From Candidatus Gordonibacter avicola (GTDB lineage: Bacteria > Actinomycetota > Coriobacteriia > Coriobacteriales > Eggerthellaceae): 64,000 nucleotides of DNA. Location: the NCBI GenBank assembly GCA_019113915.1, contig DXGM01000009.1, positions 1 through 64,000 of the forward strand, given 5' to 3'. The notes under the pieces were generated by a model that saw nothing but the letters and a program-made list of their open reading frames with translations, ran no database searches and was not told the DNA's origin. Shown here piece by piece: positions 32,044 through 40,571 of the stretch. The number at the start of each line of letters is the position of its first letter. Position 1 is the stretch's first letter. Both the position numbers and the translations under genes were made by a program.

Positions 32044-34374
32044 ATGAAACTTGCATCGGTTATTCTAGACATACCTACACAAGCGCTTGATGCGCCCTAT
32101 ACTTATGCGGTGCCTGCAGACGGCGGCGACGGCGACCAGCCTGTTGAGGTAGGGTGCGCGGTGCTCGTGCCGTTTGGTGGACGGCGCGCGGTTGGGTTTG
32201 TTGTGGCGCTGGAAGAGCGCGCTGAGGGGAATTGGCCGGAAGGGCTTGATCCCGCAAAGTTGAAAGGCATCGTGCGTGCAGTCAGTCGTCCCTACTTTGA
32301 CGAAGAGGGTGCGGCGTGTGCGCAGTGGCTCTCGGAGCGCTACCTTGCGCCGCTTTCGTCGTGCGTGCGCCTGTTTACGCCGCCCGGTGGCGTGCCGCGC
32401 ATGGTGCGCTCGCGCGAGGGGTTCTGGCGGCTTGAAGAGCCGGCTGTCGGTGAAGTCGACGACCGCTGGGTGATGCCAGGACCGGCGTTTGCGGAGTTCA
32501 CGCCCCGCAAAAACGCCGTCAAGCAGGCCTCTATTGTGGAGGCGCTGCGTGCCGGCGAACTGCGCGTAGCCGAGCTCGCTGCTGAGTTTGGTGCGGTGTC
32601 GGGCCCTCTGAAGACGCTGGAGAAACAGGGTGTCGTGCGCGTAGAGCGCCGCCGCCGCATGCGTGGCATGCAGCAGGATGAATCGCAAGGTGAACAGCCC
32701 GCTTCCTTTACTCCCAGCGCTAAGCCGCCGCTTACGGCGGGGCAGGCGGCGGCCCTTGCGGCTATTGATGCGGCGCGTGAGCGCGCGGCAGGCGAGGTTG
32801 TGCTGGTGGATGGCGTGACGGGTTCCGGCAAGACGGAGGTATACCTGCAGGCCATCGAGGCTACGCTTGCGGCGGGTCGCACGGCATGCGTGCTGGTGCC
32901 CGAGATATCACTCACGCCACAGACGGTGGGACGCTTCCGCGGTCGCTTTGGCGATACGGTGGCGGTCATGCATTCGCGCATGAGTCAGGGCGAACGCTTC
33001 GACCAGTGGGACTTCATTCGCAGTGGCCAGGCGCGCGTGGTGGTGGGGGCTCGCAGTGCGCTCTTTACTCCGCTTGCGAACCTCGGTCTCATTGTCATCG
33101 ACGAGGAACACGAAGGTTCCTACAAGCAGGACAGTGCGCCGCGCTACCATGCGCGCGACGTGGCCGTCTGGATGGCGCGTCGTGCGGGGGCGGCTGTGGT
33201 GCTGGGTTCGGCGACGCCGTCCATCGAATCGCTGCATGCCTGCGCGAAGGATCCCACCTGGCATCAGGTGGCGCTCCCCGAGCGCGCGAACGGCAAACCC
33301 TTGCCCGAGGTACGCGTGATTGACATGGCGAAAGAATTCTCCAGCGGGTCACGCTCGATGTTCTCCGGAGCGCTGTCGCGCGCCCTTGCCGAGGAACTCT
33401 CGGCGGGACGCAAGGCGGTGCTGTTGCTCAATCAGCGCGGGTTTGCGAAGTTCCTCTTGTGTCGTGAGTGTGGGTTTGTGCCTGAATGTCCGTCGTGCTC
33501 CACCTCGCTCACGTTTCATGAGCGTGGGAACTTCCTCATTTGCCATCATTGCGGTTATCGCATCTCAGCGCCTGCGGTATGTCCGGAATGCGGCAGCCCC
33601 TACCTCAAAAAATTTGGCGCCGGCACCCAGCGCGTGGAGGCGGACTTGCGCGTGCTTTTGGATGAGACGCCCAGCGTAGGCCCGCAGGTGCCCATCGTGC
33701 GCATGGATGCCGACACCACCAGTGGCAAAGGCGCGCACCAGCGGCTACTTGAAGAGTTTGCTGCGGCTGATGCGGCGGTGCTTCTCGGTACGCAGATGAT
33801 AGCGAAGGGGCTCGATTTCGAAGACGTGACGCTGGTGGGTGTCATCAACGCCGACACCATGTTGAAGCTGCCGGATTACCGCGCCGCTGAGCGTACGTTC
33901 GCGCTGGTAGAGCAGGTGGCAGGACGCGCCGGGCGCGCGGAGCTGCCGGGGCGTGTGCTCGTGCAAACCTACGAGGCAGATGCGGCTCCCATTCGCGCCG
34001 CGGCCGCTTATGATCGTGCGCTCTTCTTGCGCGATGAACTGCCTAAGCGCAAACTTTTGCGCTATCCGCCCTATGTGCGCATGGCAAACGTGCTGGTGTG
34101 GGGCGCATCGGAGGAAGCAGTGCGCCACTCGGCTGAGGCGCTGCGCGAAGGCGTGGCCGCTCAGGTGCGTGACTTTGGCGGCCAGGAGTGGGACGTGCTG
34201 CCCGCGTCTCCCTGCGTGTTGGCGAAGCTGCGAGGTACGTATCGCTGGCACTTCGTGGTGAAGTGCCCCTTGAATGGCAATCTTTCAAGCGTGTTGCTAC
34301 CCTTTTTCCGCGCGCGCAAACCCGAGCGCGACGTGAACGTAGCGGTGGACGTGGATCCCGACGACTTGCTCTAA
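32044..34374 (+). CDS. priA: Primosomal protein N' (PriA helicase)
   Basis: A 776-residue replication-restart helicase. It has an N-terminal fork-binding domain (ILDIPTQALDAPYTYAVP), Walker A DGVTGSGKTEVY (~264), DEEHEGSYKQD, GSATPS, and the zinc-binding array CRECGFVPECPSC and CHHCGYRI and CPECGSPY (~480-530). The motif IAKGLDFEDVTLVGV and the C-terminal domain follow. The ATG at 32044 matches the conserved MKLASVILD start, with TATACT at 32029-32034 just upstream. There is no obvious ribosome site. Confidence 0.95.
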   Translation: MKLASVILDIPTQALDAPYTYAVPADGGDGDQPVEVGCAVLVPFGGRRAVGFVVALEERAEGNWPEGLDPAKLKGIVRAVSRPYFDEEGAACAQWLSERYLAPLSSCVRLFTPPGGVPRMVRSREGFWRLEEPAVGEVDDRWVMPGPAFAEFTPRKNAVKQASIVEALRAGELRVAELAAEFGAVSGPLKTLEKQGVVRVERRRRMRGMQQDESQGEQPASFTPSAKPPLTAGQAAALAAIDAARERAAGEVVLVDGVTGSGKTEVYLQAIEATLAAGRTACVLVPEISLTPQTVGRFRGRFGDTVAVMHSRMSQGERFDQWDFIRSGQARVVVGARSALFTPLANLGLIVIDEEHEGSYKQDSAPRYHARDVAVWMARRAGAAVVLGSATPSIESLHACAKDPTWHQVALPERANGKPLPEVRVIDMAKEFSSGSRSMFSGALSRALAEELSAGRKAVLLLNQRGFAKFLLCRECGFVPECPSCSTSLTFHERGNFLICHHCGYRISAPAVCPECGSPYLKKFGAGTQRVEADLRVLLDETPSVGPQVPIVRMDADTTSGKGAHQRLLEEFAAADAAVLLGTQMIAKGLDFEDVTLVGVINADTMLKLPDYRAAERTFALVEQVAGRAGRAELPGRVLVQTYEADAAPIRAAAAYDRALFLRDELPKRKLLRYPPYVRMANVLVWGASEEAVRHSAEALREGVAAQVRDFGGQEWDVLPASPCVLAKLRGTYRWHFVVKCPLNGNLSSVLLPFFRARKPERDVNVAVDVDPDDLL

Positions 34375-34383
34375 GTGCCATTC

Positions 34384-34458
34384 TAGGTTGGACGTAGGGC
34401 AGAGCCCTTGCCCTACGGAAAACCTGGGGCAGGTGGGGGCTTTTGTTGTCGCCCCTTA
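34384..34458. repeat. Short relative of the 24054-24215 inverted-repeat element
   Basis: It shares CGTAGGGCAGAGCCCTTGCC-type hairpin sequence, CCCTTGCCCTACGGA, AACCTG and TTTTGTTGTCGCCCCTT with the longer element. It fills the space between the convergent priA and carboxypeptidase genes and includes the latter's stop codon. It is likely to serve as a two-way transcript end. Confidence 0.65.
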
Positions 34459-35961
34459 CGACACGCGCTGTGCGCCAAGGTTGAGCAGTTCACTTTCCGC
34501 AACAGTTGGCTGGCCGAACAGTCCGCGGAAGAAGCGGTCGAGCGCAACGCCTGCCGACTCCCACCAGGTGGGTGGTGCAACGTCTTCCGCGGCGACAAGA
34601 TCTGCCTCCCACACGGTGGTGTCTTCCTGGTGAAACGACAGATGTCCAACTACGTCGCCCGCATGCACCTCGCCACTCACCTCGAAAAACTCCACTTCCT
34701 GATTAAGACGGCCACCAGCGACCGGCACCTCTATGCTCGCGTTCGTATCATCTACGGTGGCGGCAAACGTGCAATCCACCCAGTCGGTATGGGCGACCGT
34801 TGCCACCAGGGGACGGGTTGTCTGTAGCTCGCCGCTCTGTTGTGTGACGCTATGCGGCGCCGTGATCAGCTGATAGCGAATCTTCTCGGGTTCGGCTGCT
34901 TCCTCGGGTTTCGGAGCTTCCTCCTCGGGAACCGTATCGCCTGCCTCAAGACTCTCGCGGTTTGCCAGCACCCAGTCGTAGAGCGCTTGTGAATCAATGA
35001 AGCGCTGCGGCTTCGAGGACGATCCCAGCACCACGGCGTAGTATTCATGTCCGTCACCCCTGTTCACGGCCGTGGCAACGCACGGCCCTGCGGCCAAGGT
35101 GTAGCCGGTTTTTGCCGCACACGTGCCGGGGTAAGATTGCAACAAGGTATCGGTGTTGTGAAGCGTCAAGACCACCTGGGCACCCCCGCGCTCAACCACG
35201 ATGTCCACTTGTGAATACGCCACGTTAGTACGCACAAGGTTACTACCCATAGCGGCGCGCAGCACGCGCGCCGTGTCCCGGGCGCTGCTGTACTGCCCCT
35301 GCGCGAAGCGGTCAAAGTCCAAACCGTGGGGGTTGGTGTAGAGTGTGGCGGTTAACCCAAGTTCGGCCGCCTTGGCGTTCATTGCGTCGACGAACGCTGC
35401 CTCGCATGTGATCGCATCGCCGGAGCGCCCCTGTTCGGCAAGGAGAACCGCCCCCGCGGCTTGAGCGACGGCACTCGCCGCATCGTTGCCTGAGGCGCAC
35501 AGCACCGCTTTTAGCGCCGTATCGAAGGTCATCACATCTCCGGACAAAAGCCCCGCGCTCGACTCTCCCACAGAAGCCGCCTCGGGTGTAACCACAATGG
35601 TGGAGGTGGCATCCAGGTGTTCGGCAGCCACCAGCGCTGTCATCAATTTTGTAAGCGAGGCAATCTGCACGGGCTCGTCGGCCGCACGGCCATACCACAG
35701 CGTGCCTTCGTCATCGATGAGGGCGGCGTGCGCTGCGTCGATGTTGGGCAGTCCCTCCGCAGGCATTCCACGATCTACCGCCGTTTTCTCTCGCACAACA
35801 TCGTCGGCATCAACGTAACCCCAGGCGAGCGGTGCGGTAAAAAACAGCAAAAGGAAGGCCAAAGACAACGCGATTACCACAACTCCAGCGCGTCTTATGC
35901 ACGCGAGCGATGCGCCGGGGTGTGAGGCCTGCGGGGCACTGCCGGTACAGAAATGAGTCAT
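34456..35961 (-). CDS. Serine-type D-Ala-D-Ala carboxypeptidase (PBP5 / S11 family)
   Basis: A 501-residue exported protein. An N-terminal membrane or signal segment (VVVIALSLAFLLLFFTAPLAWG, split here at ~27-48) precedes the S11 domain with SLTKL (nucleophile Ser and Lys), CASGNDAA (SxN) and AAKTGYTLAAG (KTG). It trims the terminal D-Ala of cell-wall pentapeptides. An acidic linker (EEEAPKPEEAAEPEK) and a ~150-residue PBP5-like C-terminal domain follow, with no final amphipathic anchor obvious. AAGGAG precedes the ATG. Confidence 0.9.
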   Translation of the reverse strand: MTHFCTGSAPQASHPGASLACIRRAGVVVIALSLAFLLLFFTAPLAWGYVDADDVVREKTAVDRGMPAEGLPNIDAAHAALIDDEGTLWYGRAADEPVQIASLTKLMTALVAAEHLDATSTIVVTPEAASVGESSAGLLSGDVMTFDTALKAVLCASGNDAASAVAQAAGAVLLAEQGRSGDAITCEAAFVDAMNAKAAELGLTATLYTNPHGLDFDRFAQGQYSSARDTARVLRAAMGSNLVRTNVAYSQVDIVVERGGAQVVLTLHNTDTLLQSYPGTCAAKTGYTLAAGPCVATAVNRGDGHEYYAVVLGSSSKPQRFIDSQALYDWVLANRESLEAGDTVPEEEAPKPEEAAEPEKIRYQLITAPHSVTQQSGELQTTRPLVATVAHTDWVDCTFAATVDDTNASIEVPVAGGRLNQEVEFFEVSGEVHAGDVVGHLSFHQEDTTVWEADLVAAEDVAPPTWWESAGVALDRFFRGLFGQPTVAESELLNLGAQRVS

Positions 35962-36188
35962 AACGCGCTCCTTGTCTTCGTCCGTCGCGCCTTCTCAAGG
36001 TGGCGCGGTCGAAGCACTCATCGGTTGTGAGCGGGCGATCCGCAAAAAGGGCGTTTCATACCGTCGCCCGCACTTTCTCTCGCCGCTGTTAGCGAAATGG
36101 TATCGGTTCGTTGCCTCCGGGTAAACCCCGTGGTACCGTGACCGCTTACGAAAATATTCGCCCGAGCGGTTGGGGAAAGGGGAGAATC

Positions 36189-39092
36189 GTGAAGAAGTTG
36201 GCAGCGCGCCTTGGGGGTGTCGTGCTGGCCTTCGCGCTGGCTCTTACCATGCCGTGCGCGGCGTTGGCTGAAGGTAACGGGTCGGTATCTCCTGAAACGG
36301 CATCTCAGGGGGTAGTTTCTGCACCGGAAAAGAGCACCGGGGAGGCGCATATATCGGAACAAGGCAGCCCATCAGCGGAGCGGCGGGTGGTGCGTGTGGG
36401 GTTTCCTCAGGCTGAGGGCTTTGCTATGGTTGATGCGACGGGGCAGCGATCAGGGGTGTTGTACGACTGGCTTGTGGAAATAGCCAAGTATACCGGCTGG
36501 ACTTATGAATTCGTTGACGGCTCCATAAACGACCTCGTGGATCAGGTTGCAACAGGCGAAGTGGATATGATGGGTGGTATGTTTATCCGCGAAAGTTATC
36601 GCACCGCCTTTGACTACTCGCACTACAGCACGGGTTCAAATCTCTGTCTGCTTATTTGCCCTGAAGATGACAAAACCATCGCGAACTTCGACGTAAGCAC
36701 ACTCAAAGGTAAAACCATCGGCGTGTTCAAGAGCGCTCGCGAGAAAATTCGCCGTCTGCACAATTATTTGGACTTTAACGGGCTGGACTGCACCGTAGTT
36801 GAGCTGGAACTAGAGGATTACCAGGACTGTCTCAAAAACGGCACCGTCGATCTTATGCTGGGTAGCGATGTGGAGGTTCTTGAGGGGTATAAGGTGGTTG
36901 CCTCGTTTCCCGGTGAGCCCCATTACGTTGGTGTGGCGAAGGAAAGCGGTCTGCTGGCGCCACTCGATGATGCCATGACTCAGATTTACGCGGCCGACCC
37001 TAGTTTTGCCGAGCGGCTCTACGCGCGTCATTTTCCCAACGCATACGATAGTCCCATTGCCTTTTCCGATGCTGACCGCGCGTACGTGAATGAGGTAGAC
37101 GAAGTGCGCGTAGCGGTAGTGGTTGGGCAGTATCCGCTGTATTACGAGCGTGAGGGAGACTATCGTGGGCTGACGAAGGACGTGTTCGACCTTGTTTCTC
37201 AACGGACGGGGCTCACCTTTCGTTTCGTGCATGCTGCCACCTATGAAGATACGTTTGAACTGGTGAAACGGGGTGAAGCCGATCTTGTGGGCAGCTTCAT
37301 GGAGGATGAGCGCGCCGCTGCCACGAAAGGCTTTGCGCTTACGGCAGCCTATGCGTCCTTTGATGACGTGGTCTTTCGCAGCAAGAGAGCATCGAGTGAC
37401 GATGGTCATGTGGTGGTTGCGCAGGTTGCGGGTCGCGAGAATCTTGAACCTGCCGGGGCTACCGAAGGTACTCAGGAAGTTGAAAGCAAGCGCTATCCCA
37501 CCTTCGTCGCCTGTTTGGAAGCGGTGAATGAGGGGAGTGTCGACTTCACGTGCATGCCGTCGGCCTTTGCTGAAGCCCTGTTCGCCGACCGCTCGTTTCC
37601 AAACGTTGCCCCTGCAACGGCGAACCGCCAGCTGACGTCGTTTTCGGCAGCCCTTCCCGAGCCGGTGAATTCACAACTCTATTCGGTGCTGAGCAAAGCT
37701 GTGAACAGCTTTACCGAAGAGGAGCGCGCCGCGCTCGCGTCGCGCAACTCCGTGCCCCTTGTCAGTCGCCCCACCTCTCTCAAGTCGTTTGTGGCCGAAA
37801 ATCCGCTCTTTGGCGTGGGGGTGCTTTTGGTGTTCGCGCTGTTGGCGGGTGCGGTTGCGGTCGTGGTGGCCACCTCTAAGATGCGCGCGCGTATGATGGA
37901 ACTCAAATTGACGAAAGCTGAAGAAACCTCGCGCGCGAAATCGGACTTCCTCTCGCGCATGTCCCACGAAATTCGCACACCCATGAACGCCATCATAGGA
38001 TTGTCGAACGTGGCATCGCTCTCTGGAGAGGCGACTCCGTCTGTCAAAGCAGACCTCGAGAAGATCAACGCCTCGGCGAAATACCTGTTGTCGTTGGTCA
38101 ACGATATTCTCGACATGGCGAAAATCGAAAACGAAAAGATGAGTATCAACGCCACTCCCACGCGCCTCACGTCGCTTGCCGACCAGCTTGAAAGTATGTT
38201 CAGCTTCCTCGCGAGTGAGAAGCACCTGCGCTTTGAGGTGTCGTGCCCCGTTGACGATACCGTGGTTGTAGACGACGTGCGCCTCCAGCAAGTGCTGGCG
38301 AACCTACTGTCGAACGCCTTCAAGTTCACGGAAGCGGGCGGCTCCGTGCGCCTTTTCATTGAGGAAGAGTCGCGCACCGAGGACGCCGTCTGTTTGCGGT
38401 TTGTTGTGGAAGATGATGGCACCGGCATTCGTCCGGAGGACGTGGAGCGCATCTTTAAGTCGTTTGAGCAGGCGGCTGAAAACCATCGCAACGCGCAAGG
38501 AACGGGCCTTGGTCTGGCTATTTGCAGCAACCTTGTGCGCCTCATGGGTGGCACGCTTGAGGTGGAAAGCGTCTTCGGCAAGGGTTCGAAGTTCAGCTTC
38601 CGTTTGAACCTTCCCTTGGTCGACGAGCCAGAAGACCAGGGCAGTTGCCTGGCGGAGTGTGCGGGTGTGGAAACGGGTGAGGCGGAAGCGCAGCCGCTCG
38701 CCGGCGTACGCGTGCTGTTGGCCGAGGACAACGATTTGAACGCTGAAATAGCAACCGCGCTTCTGGATTTGAAGGGTGTCGAGGTGGAACGTGCCTGCGA
38801 CGGGCGCGAGGCGGTTAACTTGTTCGTTGCCTCGGAGCCCGGGTACTACAACCTTATACTGATGGACGTGATGATGCCCGAACTCGATGGGCTGGGCGCG
38901 TCCCGCGAGATTCGCGTACTCAACCGCCCGGATGCGCGCGAGGTGCCCATTGTGGCGCTGACTGCTAACACGTTCCAGGAGGATCGCGACGAGGCCGTAG
39001 CCGCCGGCATGAACGGCTTCGTCCCTAAACCCTTCGAAGCCCGCCAACTCTACGAAACCCTCCAGTCACTCTTACCTCCGAAGCCTGAATAG
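36189..39092 (+). CDS. BvgS-like hybrid sensor histidine kinase
   Basis: A 967-residue membrane kinase. A signal peptide (~1-30, ending CAALA) is followed by two periplasmic solute-binding (SBP_bac_3) domains (~65-290 and ~300-525), one transmembrane helix (~538-562), a HisKA domain with the phospho-His H593 in MSHEIRTPMN, and an HATPase domain (LLSNAFKF; GTGLGLAICSNLVRLMGG). A receiver domain carries D893 in LILMDVMMPELDG. No Hpt domain or PAS domain is present. GGGGAG precedes the GTG at 36189. The ligand is probably an amino acid or similar small molecule. No response regulator adjoins; it lies just before molybdoenzyme cassette 1. Confidence 0.9.
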   Translation: MKKLAARLGGVVLAFALALTMPCAALAEGNGSVSPETASQGVVSAPEKSTGEAHISEQGSPSAERRVVRVGFPQAEGFAMVDATGQRSGVLYDWLVEIAKYTGWTYEFVDGSINDLVDQVATGEVDMMGGMFIRESYRTAFDYSHYSTGSNLCLLICPEDDKTIANFDVSTLKGKTIGVFKSAREKIRRLHNYLDFNGLDCTVVELELEDYQDCLKNGTVDLMLGSDVEVLEGYKVVASFPGEPHYVGVAKESGLLAPLDDAMTQIYAADPSFAERLYARHFPNAYDSPIAFSDADRAYVNEVDEVRVAVVVGQYPLYYEREGDYRGLTKDVFDLVSQRTGLTFRFVHAATYEDTFELVKRGEADLVGSFMEDERAAATKGFALTAAYASFDDVVFRSKRASSDDGHVVVAQVAGRENLEPAGATEGTQEVESKRYPTFVACLEAVNEGSVDFTCMPSAFAEALFADRSFPNVAPATANRQLTSFSAALPEPVNSQLYSVLSKAVNSFTEEERAALASRNSVPLVSRPTSLKSFVAENPLFGVGVLLVFALLAGAVAVVVATSKMRARMMELKLTKAEETSRAKSDFLSRMSHEIRTPMNAIIGLSNVASLSGEATPSVKADLEKINASAKYLLSLVNDILDMAKIENEKMSINATPTRLTSLADQLESMFSFLASEKHLRFEVSCPVDDTVVVDDVRLQQVLANLLSNAFKFTEAGGSVRLFIEEESRTEDAVCLRFVVEDDGTGIRPEDVERIFKSFEQAAENHRNAQGTGLGLAICSNLVRLMGGTLEVESVFGKGSKFSFRLNLPLVDEPEDQGSCLAECAGVETGEAEAQPLAGVRVLLAEDNDLNAEIATALLDLKGVEVERACDGREAVNLFVASEPGYYNLILMDVMMPELDGLGASREIRVLNRPDAREVPIVALTANTFQEDRDEAVAAGMNGFVPKPFEARQLYETLQSLLPPKPE

Positions 39093-39290
39093 GTGGATGG
39101 ATGGCTCACAGTGCGCTCGTGCGAAGAAGGCTCGTAGTTTAGGCTTTAGCCAGGTCAAAGCTTCCTACTACGTTTTTTCCGATGACCGTAGTGTTCTAAT
39201 ACGCGCTTTTCCCCGATGACGGGGTTGGGTGGCGTTCCTATAGTTCCTTGCAGCCGCGGCTTAGTACGCATCGAAGCAAGGAGGAAATCT

Positions 39291-40547
39291 ATGGGAGCGA
39301 AGAGATCGTCAACGACCGGATGGGTCGTCACGCTGGTGGGCATACTGGCTGCCGTGATGATTGCCATCAACATGTTTAAGGTGCCACCCACCATGGGCCT
39401 GCTCATGGAGGATTTGGGTATTGGCCCCGCGCTCGGTGGCTGGCTTATGACGGTACCTACCATTACCGGTCTTATCCTGGCGCTGCCATCAGGCAGCCTC
39501 ACCGACAAGTTCGGTCCAAAAAAAGTGGGTTTGTTCGCTATTGTGTCAGCTGTTGTGGGCAGCCTGATGGGTGCCTTCATGCCGACGATTGAGCTTCTGC
39601 TGGTGAGCCGCTTCATTGAGGGGTTAAGCTTCGCGCTTATTGGTGTGGCGGTGCCGGCGCTTATCTCCATGTGGTTCTCGCCTGAGAAGAGCGGCATGCC
39701 CATGGCTATCTGGTCAGGTTGGGTGCCCATCGGAATGCTTGCCATCTTCACGGGTGCAAACTTCTTCATTGCCGCTGATGATCCGGGTACGTGGACGAAT
39801 GTGTGGTGGCTTTCGACCGCGCTGCTCGTGGTTGCGGCCGTGCTGTTCTTCATCTTTGTCAAAGCACCCGAGGGTTATGCGCCTGAAGATGCGCCGAAGG
39901 TTTCAATCATTGAGGGCATGAAGTCACCCGCAACGTGGTTGCTGGCTGTGATTTTCGCCATGTTCGCGTTCATTATGTATGCCGTGTCAACGTTTGCGCC
40001 GACGTATTGCATGCAAGAACTCGGCTTCAGTATTGAGGACTCGAACCTCTACTCAAGCCTGATCACTGTTGGCATGATTTTGGGTGTAGTCATCATGAGT
40101 CCAGTGCTCAACAAAGTTGTCAAGCTGAAGAGTCGCTTGTGGCTTTTGGTGGTTTCGATGATTCTCACGGCGCTCATTGCCATTCTGGCGTTCAACGTTC
40201 CGCCAAGCATGACGGTGGCTGTAATGCTGATTACGGGTATCGTGCTCCAACTTGTGCCGGCTGTGGTCTGGCCTATCGGCCCGGTAGCTGCTGTGGCCCC
40301 CATGTACATTGGCACCACGTTCGGCGTAATCGCTCTCGGCCGTTCTATCGGCGGTTTTGGTAACGCTTCCATTGGTACGCTCATTGAGACGTCGGGATGG
40401 GGTGCAGCCATCATGGTGCTCGTTGGCATCGGCGTAATTGGTGTGGTTGCGTGTCTGGCGCTGTTCAAGTTCATGAAAGAAGACCCGGCTGAGGCCGCCA
40501 CTGATGCTCCACAAACAGAGGCTGGCGCAGCTGCGTCCGATAAGTAA
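39291..40547 (+). CDS. MFS transporter of molybdoenzyme cassette 1
   Basis: A 418-residue protein with 12 predicted helices. The conserved MFS loop between helices 2 and 3 reads GSLTDKFGPKKVGLF (~70-85). It resembles the 58501 transporter of cassette 3 (shared NMFKVP/NQFKVP and GGWLM/TGWLM segments). AAGGAGG lies before the ATG at 39291. It is 24 bp upstream of the molybdoenzyme subunit and surely co-transcribed, so it probably carries that enzyme's substrate or product. Confidence 0.9.
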   Translation: MGAKRSSTTGWVVTLVGILAAVMIAINMFKVPPTMGLLMEDLGIGPALGGWLMTVPTITGLILALPSGSLTDKFGPKKVGLFAIVSAVVGSLMGAFMPTIELLLVSRFIEGLSFALIGVAVPALISMWFSPEKSGMPMAIWSGWVPIGMLAIFTGANFFIAADDPGTWTNVWWLSTALLVVAAVLFFIFVKAPEGYAPEDAPKVSIIEGMKSPATWLLAVIFAMFAFIMYAVSTFAPTYCMQELGFSIEDSNLYSSLITVGMILGVVIMSPVLNKVVKLKSRLWLLVVSMILTALIAILAFNVPPSMTVAVMLITGIVLQLVPAVVWPIGPVAAVAPMYIGTTFGVIALGRSIGGFGNASIGTLIETSGWGAAIMVLVGIGVIGVVACLALFKFMKEDPAEAATDAPQTEAGAAASDK

Positions 40548-40571
40548 GCAACACGACGAGAGGAGGATGGA

